Source of the DNA: Dillenia suffruticosa
Lineage: Eukaryota > Streptophyta > Magnoliopsida > Dilleniales > Dilleniaceae
Assembly: GCA_033439265.1 (NCBI GenBank)
Contig: JAVTVX010000012.1
Coordinates: 8,855,001 to 8,919,000, forward strand
DNA: 64,000 nt
Direction: 5' to 3'
Shown: positions 21,700 to 32,094 of the stretch, piece after piece
Layout: the number at the start of each line of letters is the position of its first letter
How positions within the stretch are numbered: position 1 is the stretch's first letter
Translations under genes and position numbers: made by a program
The notes under the pieces: model-generated
What the model was told of the DNA's origin: nothing
Seen by the model: only the letters and a program-made list of their open reading frames with translations
Database searches by the model: none

Positions 21700-23160
21700 T
21701 TTTGCGCGGTCCCTCTAGATTCTAATTTCGAGAATGAACTGATCATCATCGGGAAATGACATTGAGTTACGTATTCTTGATTGCTCCTATGAGGGGGAGA
21801 ACCTCTTCATCTCTAGATGAATCACTCCCACTAGAATCAAGATTCGTAACGGGTTCTTGGGTTTCGCGGCTGGACTCAACTAAGCTACTAGACTTAATTG
21901 TACCACTAAATTTATCCATTTCATAAAAAGGTAAAGCCCCAATTGATTAGGAAAATCATTCTCCAGAAATATAGTATCACAAAACTCAATCTTGATGATA
22001 GTGTCATCTGTATGTTCATCTGGATGTAAGGAATCGTGAACATACGTGACATACCCCATGGCCTCAAGTGGCTTTGGTCAGGTTGCCTCCTTGTTCAAAA
22101 CTCATATGGAGTACTAACTACAGACTTTGATAGGATACGATTGAGGAAATAGACTATAGTCAATAAAATATCTCCCTAATAGGAGATAGGCAAATTGGCA
22201 TGTGCCATCATATACCTCACCATCTTTAACAAAGTTTTATTCCTCCTTTCAACTACTCTATTCTATTAAGAAATAACAAGAATAGTCAGTTGTTTCGTAA
22301 TACCCTTCTCAAAACAAACCACTTTGAATTGTTTAGACAAATATTTGCATCTCTAATCAGTTCTAAGAGTCTTCACTCTCAAGTCTAACTAAGTATTCCA
22401 ATATCCCAAACTTATGCGAGATTAGATAGACATAATCGAAATGAATGTAATTGTTTATGAATGTTGTAAAATCCACAACTTTATTTCACTCTCATGTTCA
22501 TAAGGTCACAGATATTTGAGTGAACCAACTATAATAAATTCTCAGCTCTTGTTGTCTTACCAAATGGTTTTCTTATAATTTTGCCAACTAGGTAAAACTC
22601 ACACACAGATAACTCGACTCTGACTAGCAGGCTTATTAGACCTTTCACTGCTAACTAATTCATCGTCTCTCTATGTATCCATGTCTACTAAGTTATACAT
22701 TCACATCATCATCAACACAATCAGATGTACAAGCAATAGAAGAAGAAAAAGAATGACCATTAAAGGAAATAACATCCAGTACATACAATCCATCATGGAC
22801 AAAACTAGAACAAATGAAAAAACTGTCGTAATTAATAGAAATTAAAGAATTTTCAAAAGACAAAGCATATCCTAGACAATTTAAACAAAATGTAGAAATA
22901 AAATTCTGTCAAATATCCGTAGCATAAGGTTTATCATGTAGATATAGATTCTGGCCACTTCGCAGCTCCAACTCGCAAGCGCTAATCCCTCTAACGATGG
23001 CAAATTCTCCATTCCTTATGTAAATCCTCCTAGCTTGAGGATTTATTTGGTGGAACTCTATGTATACGCTTCTGTCTCAAGCCACATGGTCGGTGACTTC
23101 TAAATCTACAATCCACAAAGGAGAAGAATCAATGAGCATCATAATAAAGGAGATATAGCT
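21700..23160 (-). pseudogene. Copia protease/integrase remnant
   Basis: From 23160 downward the minus strand shows a degraded protease (DSSPLWIVDLEVTDHV, where the usual DSGA is lost). It continues with INYDSFFICSSFVHDGLYVL, broken pre-integrase and integrase, and the recognisable integrase end RVVERRNKTLLKMVRYMMAH, then SVVSTPYEF. The post-integrase linker passes almost straight into the end of RT near 21690, so most of RT has been deleted. Confidence 0.7.
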
Positions 23161-23164
23161 CAAA

Positions 23165-24010
23165 CTATATAAAGAAGAAAGACATACCTTTCATTCATCA
23201 CACTCATGAGTGGAGTAACCAAATTTGTCACATGCGTAGCAGTTCACTTTGACCTTATTAAGCTCCTTCTTTTTGCTTTTCTGTATTTTGTTGTCGGATT
23301 TTTTCGATGACTTCATCTTGCCTGGGCCTTTGGATTTTTTCTCACACTTTTTCCATTTGCGTTTGGTGCCACAAGAGCCTTTGCTTGACTACATTACATA
23401 AGCATGAACCAAGCGTAGCTTACTCGCCTTCTGGCACTCCTCCTCAAGCTCACAATGCCTACTCATATCAATGAAAATATAAATACTCTTGTCATGCATG
23501 AGATAGTTTTTTATGATTTCCCATGAATTAGATAATGACTGGATCACATCAAGTACCTGAAATTCATTTGAAATAGACTCGCCCATATTCCTTAACCTAG
23601 CGATCATATTCAACATATGGATCAAATGTTGTTTTATCAAATGATTGGCCCTTTTCTTATAAGTGATAAACTTATAAGTCAGTATCCTTACCTTAAAAGT
23701 TGAGAGAGCACCATAATGCTCTTTTAAAGTAAGCTAAATCGACAAAGTAGTAGGATACTGCTTATAGACTGAGATCATATCATCATGTATGCTACTAATT
23801 AGGATTGCCCTAATTTGGTTATCTTTCTTTTTTCACGCACGATATGCCTGTTAATCTTGCCTAGCCTGAGATGCGGTACCCGTCCCGGGGTCTACCATCT
23901 CATGCCTCAAAATCTCAAAAGGTTGTTACTCCTTGAGAACAATCTAAATATTCTGGTGCTAAATGTCATAGTTGTCACCATTCAGTTTGTCTCCCTTGCA
24001 AAGATCTAGG
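23165..24010 (-). pseudogene. Copia gag with zinc knuckle
   Basis: The best block is 23640-23389 (LIHMLNMIARLRNMGE...LDVIQSLSNSWEIIKNYL), which matches the UBN2-type gag of Copia. It is followed by a Lys-rich segment and the knuckle CYACDKFGYSTHEC (about 23255-23210), in which the usual histidine position is Tyr. Upstream pieces reach about 24010 in several frames. Confidence 0.75.
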
Positions 24011-24807
24011 ATGATAGTTTTAGAAGCAGGCATAGTCTTTGGTACATAGAAAAGAGAAAATTTAGTGACTTATTAATACCTATTCATATATTTTGTGTAC
24101 TCTTCGAATCAACAGACATGAATCAAATGTGAATCCCAAAGCGAATGAATAGATCAACGGACCCATCCACCATAACGTGGGGTTACATTTTACCATCTGT
24201 ATTTGAACTTGGTATACAAAAATTCATAAAAAATCACAATTAATGATGTAGGACCCTCAAATAAATGAAAAAATTCAGTTTGGAATAGCCTGATGCGCCA
24301 TTGAAGGTCCCACGCGTCACCACGCACGGTGTTAGTGCTACCATGAGCCTACACGTGCAGGTAGCATGTTGGTGCATGCGCCTTAGTGTGCATGATCTTC
24401 ACGCGACCGATCCTATGCACAACACGCGCTTAGTGATCAATACGACCCTTCATAAGCATGTTGCAAATCCCAGTTTCTGAGGATAGAATTGTAATTGATT
24501 GCTCAAATCAATAGATCTGAGTGTCAGGAACACATCTAAATCATTTTCATGCATCAATATGTCTTTAAACTCAACAGATCTAAGGTTTAGTGGTCAATAT
24601 GGTTGACAAATTTGACCGGTCATTTCATGGCCTAAACATGCTCCAAAAATTCAATAAAAATTATATTTACGATTCTTTGGTCATGGGTAATTTCATGTTA
24701 TTATCAAATTCATGAAATTTATTTGTGATTCAGGCTCTAAATTTTACTTTTCACTTTTTTATCCCTAAAAAATTCTAAAAATTTATTTTTAAATAAATAT
24801 AAATATA
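24011..24807 (-). other. Copia leader (untranslated) region
   Basis: About 800 bp lies between the primer-binding site and gag. It has no coding motif but contains a compact G+C-richer stretch (24290-24440) with many CACG/GTGC/CATGC words. No function is assigned. Confidence 0.5.
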
Positions 24808-24819
24808 CTCTGATATCAA
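24808..24819 (-). other. Primer-binding site (initiator Met-tRNA type)
   Basis: The minus strand reads TTGATATCAGAG after the LTR end AATCTAATA. It is close to TGGTATCAGAGC, the complement of the initiator Met tRNA 3' end used by most plant Copia. Confidence 0.8.
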
Positions 24820-25328
24820 TATTAGATTTATTCTACGATGCAAAAGCATGGGAAAAATTAAATAGGATCAAAATTTTTTGGGTTGTAACTCAATGTGTAG
24901 AGTTTCAAAAATCTGAACTGTGAAGTCTTTCAAACAAATCACTTGGCTAAAATGGTGATCACGAAATAAAACACTACCAGAATATTACGACACCTCAATC
25001 AACAATTCGGTAAATTGCAAATGATCGTAGAAAATTTTCTACTTGAAATTTTCTTGGTGCCTTCAATTATTTCTTTCACTAGAAATTGATCTCTCTATTA
25101 GATCGTGCCTCACACAAGCTCTCTCTCACTCAACAATGCACACAGTAATGCATATTAATTCAATAGCCCAAATTGAATTATGTTAATCCACATAAGTGTC
25201 AGAGAGAGGGACAGATCTATGGGGAGATGGGGATAACGGGGAACCATCAATTATCTCATAATTCAAAATAATTTGAATAAATTTAAACTCAAGGTAAAAA
25301 TCTCCTCATGGGCATACTTTTACCAATA
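24820..25328 (-). mobile_element. 5' LTR of minus-strand Copia
   Basis: 509 bp, paired with 16140-16653. The plus-strand left end is TATTAGATTTATTC (a TG-to-TA change relative to the other LTR) and the right end is TTTTACCAATA followed by the GTCAT duplication. Confidence 0.9.
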
Positions 25329-25333
25329 GTCAT

Positions 25334-25990
25334 AATCCAAAATCAAATTTAGACATAATTATTGTCCTTTTTTTTTTTAAAATGATAAACAGTCAGACAG
25401 AGCTTCACTTCTTCTAGCTAAAACCTATGCCTTCCCATTATAATAACCAGTAGTACCATGCATGTGATGCATAAAAAATAAATCTTATTTATAAAATAGT
25501 AGAGTTTTTTAGTTTGCAATATTAAATCGTATTTATAAATCTTATTTGAAAAGATGAATTCAGAAGAAAAATATTGAAAAATGAATTTAGCGGCAATTAA
25601 TGGAAAGTTACCAAGTAGGGTTTTTCAGTTTGCAATATCAAATTTATCTTTTCAAATATTGTTAAAAAATTATTAATGAGATTCGAACACCAAATGGTCG
25701 ATTTGCTTAGAATTTGTCCTACCCACCAATGTCTAGTTGGTCAGTAGTTGGACACTGATATCATTTATACAATATCAACAATATCTTGAACTCGAGTATT
25801 ATATATGACAAAAACAGATGTAGAGAAAATTTTGCCACTTAAACTTCCAACCCGATTCAAACCGAATTTAGTTAATTTCAAGAAAGATATCTTAGTGGTT
25901 AAAAAAAAAAATTATCCTGCCCACTCCTTTTGTGGAGAAATAGTAGGAGATAAATTTGATAATTTGGGTTTAATATATCTAATAGAATAC
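25334..25990. other. A+T-rich spacer with two SINE-like hints
   Basis: No gene. A direct repeat (GTAG(A/G)GTTTTT(T/C)AGTTTGCAATAT) is seen at about 25499 and 25616. On the minus strand a GTGTTCGAATC (box-B-like) lies near 25685, about 50 bases after a TTGGTGGGTAGG box-A-like word, suggesting an old tRNA-derived SINE at about 25675-25770. Another box-A-like ATCTTAGTGGTTAAA is at 25890. Confidence 0.35.
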
Positions 25991-26829
25991 AACAATAACA
26001 ACAATAAACCGAGCCTTAAACCTAATAATTTGAGATCGGCTATTTGAGAGACAAATTTAAAAATAATTTAAATAAATAAATAAACAAGTAAATAAAAAAT
26101 AAAATAAATAAAAAATACACTAAAAGTAGAAATAAAAAATAACAATAATAATAAAAATAAGAAAAATAATAAAAAAAGGGAATTAAAATATATATATAAA
26201 TATATATATATATACCTAAAATATGTTATGTTAATTTGTGCGGATTCTTTTACGCCACTTATTTCTATCCAAGGTCATCTTCTCGTCTACATTCTTAACT
26301 ATCATATCTTTATGAATAACTGTATCCAAGTTTTCAACGGTCTATCTCTACGTTTTGCTAATTCTCCTATATTTAAGTTTTTGATTCACCTAACCGGTAC
26401 TTCATTGGGTCTTCTTTGCACATGACCAAAACATCTCAAACGACACTTGCATTTTATTTATAATTGAATTAATTCCCAACTTGTTACGAATCTCTTCATT
26501 TCTAATTTTATCATTTCTAGTTTTGCCACACATCCATCTAAATATTCTCATTTCTGTTACGACTATTTTTTGTTTTTGTTGTTGTTTAATAGTTCAACAC
26601 TCAGTATCATATAATAATGTAAGTTTAACCGCAGTACTATAGAACTTTCCCTTCAAATGCATTGGTATCATGCGATCGCAAAGAATTCCAAATACCCTTT
26701 TCCATTTCATCCAACCCGCTTAAATCCTATGATTTATATCGCCATCTATATTGCCATCATTTTAAATGATGGAACCTAAATATTTAAACCGTTCACTTTC
26801 GGGTATATCTTGCCCATCAAATCTAATTG

Positions 26830-27850
26830 TTTCTTCATTATTTTGTTAATTATTGCTAAACTTATATCTCATATACTCAGTTTTTGATCTACTTAATCTA
26901 AACTCTCGTGATTCCAGTATGTCTCTCCATAACTCTAATTTAGCATGAATACCCTCCCTAGTTTCATCAACTAGAACTATATCATTTGCAAAAAGTATAC
27001 ACCATAGTATTTCATTTTGAATACTTTTTGTGATCTCGTCTATTACTATTGCAAAGAGGAGGAGGCTTAATGCCGAATCTTGATAGAGTCTTATGTTAAT
27101 AGGGAAACTATCGCTCAAACCCCCGTAAATTCTTACATTAATTACAGCTCCCTCATACATATTTTTAATAAAATTAATATATTTCGAGGAGATCCCTTTC
27201 TTCATCAGTGCCAATCACAGTACATCTCTAGGAATCCTATCATATGTTTTTTCTAAATCAATGAATACCATATGTAAGTCTCTCTTATGTGCTCTATATG
27301 TCTCAATCAAATGTCTTAATAGGTGGATTGCTTCCGTGGTGGATCTCCCAGACATGAATCCAAACTGATTGGGAGATACATATATCTTCAATCTCAATCT
27401 ATGTTTTATCACTCTCTCCCATAGTTTCATAGTATGGCTCATAAGATTAATTCCTCTATAGTTGGAGCAATCTTGTATGTCTCGTTTATTCTTATATAAT
27501 AGTACAATTATACTCTTCCTCTATATTTGGGGCATTCTCTTGGTTCGCCAAATTTTGTTGAAGATATCCGTTAACATTACTATACTATATTCACCTAAAC
27601 ATTTCCACATTTCTATGGGGATGTCATCAGATCCTATGGTTTTATTATTTTTCATTCTCTTTAAAGTCTCTTTCATTTCGTGGGGACGAATTTTAAATTT
27701 GAAATCTCTATTAATTTCTTCTACATGTATCTCGATATTTCTTATATCCGTTGAACTTTTAACATTAAAGAGATTATCAAAATAATCCCTCCAACGCTTT
27801 CTTATGTCCTCATTTCTTGTAAGTATATCATTAGCTCAATTCTTAATACA
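26830..27850 (-). pseudogene. LINE reverse transcriptase domain
   Basis: Readable from 27442: CSNYRGINLMSHTMKLWERV, then NQFGFMSGRSTTEAIHLLRH, DLHMVFIDLEKTYDRIPRDV. An in-frame TGA (27215-27217) is followed by [40 protein letters not shown] and [16 protein letters not shown]. These are the blocks of a LINE RT. The catalytic FADD box reads FAND, with the changed codon at 26984-26986, and the QG before SALSP is altered to QD. The element cannot mobilise itself. Confidence 0.88.
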
Positions 27851-28239
27851 CCTAACACCATTTAGATCTTTTCCTTTTCTTTCCCTTATCTTGGCAATTC
27901 TGTAGATCTCTCTTTCTCCGTCCTTAGTTTCCAATCTCTTATATAATTTATTATACACCTTACTCTTTGATTCTTGGATAATTTTTCTCACATCCCTTTT
28001 GCACTTTTGTATTTTTTGTATACATTACTATTACTATTATCTTTAAGGTTCCTATAACGCTCTCGTTTGGTCCGAATAGTAGTTTGTATTTTTTCATTCT
28101 ACCACCATGATTCCTTGCCTACTGGGGCCTGACCCTTAGATAACCAAAAACCTCTCCACCTATATTCTTAATTTTAGTAGACATCTCTCTCCACGTTGTT
28201 TCTAAATTATCATTAGTGGACCAATTTGCTATTTGAATT

Positions 28240-29090
28240 AATTTATTTCTAAATCTCGTCATGTTTTATCCTTTCAAATTCCACTACTTAATTCTTGACT
28301 CCACAAATGGACGATACTTCTTTTGTCTTTTACACACACATATATCTAAAATTACAAGTTTATGCTGCGTTGTCACACTCTCTCCCAGTATAACCTTACA
28401 ATTCTTACAGGTCATTCTATCACCCCTCCTAGTGAGAAAGAAATAGATTTGGTTAGTATTAGACCTACTTCTATATATAACTAAGTGCGTGCCTTTTTTC
28501 TTAAACATGGTGTTTACAACTACCAAATCAAATGCTGTAGCAAACTCTAAAATAGTATCTCTTGCCTCATTCCTACTACCAAAACCTAAGTTTCCATACA
28601 AGAGTTCGAATCCTTCATTTCTCTTTCCTACATGTCCATTTAAATTTCCTCCGATAAATAATTTCTCCCTATTAGGTATGATGTGTATAAATTCTTCTAG
28701 ATCCTCCCAAAATTGTGCTTTACTAATTACATCTATACCTATTTGGGGCACGTAGACACTAACTATATTAATTACGTTTTCTCCATCTAGTATCTTGACA
28801 AATATAATTCTATCACATTTCCTTCTTATTTCTATTACATCATCTAGTAAGTCCTTATGTATGATTATTTCTACTCCATTCTTAGTTCTATCCCTACCTG
28901 TATATCAAATCTTATGACCATATGCCTCTACTACTCTAGCATTCTCCCCGACCCACTTAGTTTCTTGAAGACACGTGATATGAATTTTTTGTCTATTCAT
29001 TGTTTCTCCTATCTCTCCTAACTTACTGGTTAAAGATCCTATATTCCAAGTGGCTAAGACTAAATTATTTACCTGCACCCTAGGGTCCCT
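28240..29090 (-). pseudogene. LINE AP-endonuclease domain
   Basis: It starts around LVLATWNIGSLTSKLGEIGE (about 29070), then HITCLQETKWVGENARVVEA, with the QETKW motif of the exonuclease-endonuclease-phosphatase fold. A 155-codon open block at 28751-28284 follows (PQIGIDVISKAQFWEDLEEF, KLFIGGNLNGHVGKRNEGF, and TNQIYFFLTRR in place of the usual QIDFFLTRR). The GDxNxH motif reads GNLNGH, so a catalytic Asp is lost. These proteins are often annotated as craniofacial-development-protein-2-like in plants. Confidence 0.88.
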
Positions 29091-29272
29091 TATTAACTTA
29101 TCGCTATATCCGGGATCCGATATAACGCGTCGCTAAGAGGAAAACACCCCAAAAGTACTTATATGTTTGTCTCTTATTTCTCAATTGACAAAAGGTTTTA
29201 CGCTGACTGTTGACCTACCACAACCCTACTCCTTTATTCGGGCTTGGGACTGGTCGTGGCGGAGTTGTTCAA

Positions 29273-30407
29273 ATAATGATATATAAAACGAATTAGATAA
29301 AAAGGATAAATAAATTTGTATATACCAATGAACATTTATTATTAATGATATGTTAAATAGGGAATGGAGAAGGGTGAGTTAAGGATAGTTGGAAATTTAC
29401 CTAATTTATGTGAATTCAGTAAGATAATTAGTATAAACTGAACAAACAGATTTGGAAGATAAAAGTTATTTCCACAGTTATAAAAAAAATTATAGTTCCC
29501 AAGTCAATAAATCACTCGATACCTTCATTATACGGAGAGATTTTATGATGATGGATTTGAGGAATCTGCTCCGACCAAAATTTCATTCAGCTCAGCTTTC
29601 TGTTGTGGAATTTGATACTCTTCTATCTTATCTAAAATTTTTAATTTCAGTGATTAAATTTTAATCATAATTAGTTTTGTTTTAATTTATTTTCCCAACA
29701 AATAAAAGGTAATTTCAGTGATTAAATTTTAATTATAATAAGTTTTGTTGTAATTTATTTTCCCCCAACAGATAAAAGGCATGCTGTGTGGTTGGATGAG
29801 TTATTGTTTATTCCTTGTGTTGACTAGCTCACGTATTTTTTTTTTTTGTTTTCATTATCGGTATCTGAATTTTATCTGACTAATTCAGTTTAAGTACTGT
29901 GAGATTTATTTTAAGAATTGACTCTCGTAAATTATTTTTTATTATTATCAGGACTTGAACTCAAAACCTCTAATTAAGGAAGTATGGTATCTGATCATTT
30001 AATTCAAAAAAATTTGACACCAACTCACGAATTTGTATACTCCAAACGATCGACGGCACCAAATTGGAAAATCTTGTCAGCTTGTACGAGAATCTGAGTT
30101 TGTACAAGGAAAATACATTAGGATTTTCTATGTTAACAATCATACCGATATCCAAATGTCAAAATAAAAAACACTCTCTCAAGTATTTTTGGCTATTTTA
30201 TTAAAAAACATGTTATCTAGGAGCCCTTACTACTATTTTTGTTTTAACCAAGTGACTTCAATGTGTTCTAAAATGAGTCAATATATTTTTTTGATATTAT
30301 TCTTTTTATTAAATAAAAATAAAAAAATTAAATTAAATAAAGAGGAGTAGAAGCAAGTCAAATGGAGTCAGAACAATACCCTAACTGCCTACTACAAAAA
30401 ATACTGC
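29273..30407. other. A+T-rich spacer with a tandem duplication and a SINE-like piece
   Basis: No gene. It holds a 68/70-bp tandem duplication (29642-29779). On the minus strand near 29910-30000, GAGGTTTTGAGTTCAAGTCC resembles a tRNA box B with an upstream ATGATCAGATACC box-A-like word, so a decayed SINE is possible. Confidence 0.4.
29642..29779. repeat. Two-copy tandem repeat, 68-70 bp unit
   Basis: Unit 1 is 29642-29709 and unit 2 is 29710-29779. Both begin TAATTTCAGTGATTAAATTT and end ATAAAAGG, differing at a few positions plus a 2-base insertion of C. Confidence 0.9.
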
Positions 30408-30442
30408 GGGGCTATTTGGTTTAACTTTCGGGAAAACTCATA

Positions 30443-30770
30443 GAGTTAATTACTTGCCTAATCCTTAAATTTTGCTCGATTTTTCTAAATTAGTCCTTAA
30501 AGTTTAGAATGCTATCTTGGAGTACTCAAACTTCAAAAAATGTAACGCGTTAGTCCTTCCGTCAATGATGGCGACAGACTGTTCGGTAAATGCTGACGTG
30601 TCATGATGTGGCAGTATATCTGGAGTGGAGAACGCTGATGTGTCTCTGATGTGGAATGACAAGTCATGAAGTTACTGACGTGGCAGCTCGACACAATTAT
30701 TTTGATGAAGTGGCGGTGCCACGTCAGCAAAAGGGGGCATTTTGTGAATCTACATGACAGTCTCCGGTTT
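30443..30770 (+). repeat. Left terminal inverted repeat of MULE
   Basis: It pairs with 35405-35727. Shared runs include GACAAGTCATGAAGTT, GACGTGGCAGCTCGACAC and GTGCCACGTCAGC. It holds several CACGT/ACGTG-type words typical of G-box-like sites. The two arms differ by scattered substitutions. Confidence 0.88.
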
Positions 30771-30963
30771 TACCTTTTCTACTCCATATTTCTACTTGTT
30801 AGAAGGCTTGTTCGACTTGATACAGAGAGAAAAAGAGGGAAAGAGAGGGAAATAAAGAGAGAGAGAGAGATGGAAGTGTGAGGATATAGTGTGGGTGATC
30901 TCTCTCAGTCTACATCGCACTCATACTCTTGTACAGTGGTATAAGGTGTAAAGATTGCTCTTG

Positions 30964-31004
30964 CACACACACACACACACACACACACTCTCTTTCTCTC
31001 TCTC
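30964..31004 (+). repeat. (CA)n/(CT)n microsatellite
   Basis: A dinucleotide CA run followed by a CT run just upstream of the GRF-type gene start, preceded by a GA-rich run at 30820-30870. Confidence 0.9.
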
Positions 31005-31026
31005 TATAAAATTTTTGGGTTTTGAA

Positions 31027-31638
31027 ATGGAATATGCTCCGATGAAGTGTACATGTGATCTTGATGCCATCTTAGTGACTTCATGGACCTCTCGAAATCC
31101 TTCACGTATGTTCTACGGTTGCCCTAACTTCTGGGTAAGTTGAGTTTTTTTTTTTGACCTTTTTTTTTTGCAAACATAATAACAAAATATTTTTGTGAAT
31201 TTTTGTAACACCATCTCATCTCTCTATTTTAATATAGCATGGGAATGCTTGTGAATTTTTCTAGTGGTATGATCCACCATTGCCTAATCGTGCAATTGAG
31301 GTCATCCTAGGACTGAGGAACAAAATTGAGGAGGAAAAGACAAGAAGCAATTCTGTCGCAGCTGATTTTAACATGAGAATGGCAGCAGTAAATAGCATGA
31401 TTGAGAGGCTGAAGGAGGAAAATCAGCTTCTAACATTGCAAAAGTTAGAGATGGAGGACATTTGTTCCAAGATGAAATAGAGATTCAAAGGCTGCAAAAC
31501 AAAGATGTTCAAAGACGACAATGTTTTGGGAGTAGATGTGTCTTGATAATAATAAGCATTGCAATTTTCATATTTGCTCTCATTATGCAAAATGAAAGGA
31601 GTGGAGACTCTGTGTTATCTTTGCTTGGAAAAGTATAA
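31027..31638 (+). pseudogene. MULE-borne GRF zinc finger / coiled-coil / membrane-anchor gene
   Basis: Exon 1 (31027-31134) encodes MEYAPMKCTCDLDAILVTSW, then TSRNPSRMFYGCPNFW, and ends at TGG|GTAAGT. Exon 2 starts after TATAG at 31238 in the same phase with HGNACEFF, an in-frame TAG (31262-31264), then WYDPPLPNRAIEVILGLRNK and a coiled coil (31330-31475). A one-base frameshift near 31475 is needed to read on into VLIIISIAIFIFALIM, a membrane segment, ending with TAA at 31638. The CxC...C...C spacing and NPxRxFYGC are the GRF zinc-finger signature, with its Gly here Ser. Plant proteins of the At4g04775-like type share this layout. A role in transposition is unproven. Confidence 0.75.
31135..31237 (+). 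other. Predicted intron of the GRF-type gene
   Basis: 103 bp, GTAAGT donor and TTTTAATATAG acceptor, phase 0, interrupting the zinc finger between GCPNFW and HGNAC. The intron is A+T-rich, as expected in plants. Confidence 0.7.
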
Positions 31639-32094
31639 ATGGTTATTCGTATGAAATTGAATGAATGAAGTAATGCTATTGATCAGAAATATGTTGCTGG
31701 ATTTGAGTTGAAAAGGAAAAAATTACATGGAACCCTACTATAAGAAACAACTGAACAACATCCTGTAATAGTTAAAAATGAATGGAAATGTGGTACAAAA
31801 ACATGCTATACTAATCTAAAAATGAATGGAAATTGGGTACAAAAACATTACTCACATACAAAAACAACAGTAATGAATGGAAACATCCTGTACCATAGTG
31901 TACAATTCATTTCATTAACATCCTTTACAAGTCAGCACAATTCTGAATGGAAACATCACATACATTGGCAAAAGGTGTTGAATTATAATTCATACCATTA
32001 GTTCTTTCAGTTAGCAGAGTCAGAGTCAGGATTACAATACAGGATACAGGATTACAATTCAAAGTTAGAGTCAGGATTACAATCCAGTTACACA
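31639..32094. other. Spacer between convergent MULE genes
   Basis: No coding sequence. The word AATGAATGGAAA(T/C) recurs at least four times between 31778 and 31950, and GTCAGGATTACAAT(A/C) recurs near 32025-32085. Confidence 0.6.

Larger units (their letters stand above)
16140..25328 (-). mobile_element. Minus-strand Copia with both LTRs, split by solo LTR 2
   Basis: LTRs at 16140-16653 and 24820-25328 are clearly similar along their length. The element is flanked by the exact duplication GTCAT (16135-16139 and 25329-25333). A Met-initiator-type primer-binding site and a polypurine tract are in place. Without the 3248-bp solo LTR and its 5-bp duplication it is about 5.9 kb. Gag, integrase, part of RT and RNase H remain, but much of RT appears deleted around 21690-21900. 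On the minus strand both LTRs start with TA rather than TG. Confidence 0.9.
25991..29272 (-). mobile_element. Near full-length RTE-type LINE
   Basis: About 3.3 kb with an apurinic-endonuclease domain followed by reverse transcriptase. The 3' end has a TTGTTATTGTTG-type repeat instead of poly-A, as in RTE-clade LINEs. The size matches the clade. The 3' untranslated region contains an AT microsatellite (26050-26215). I could not identify a target duplication. Confidence 0.85.
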
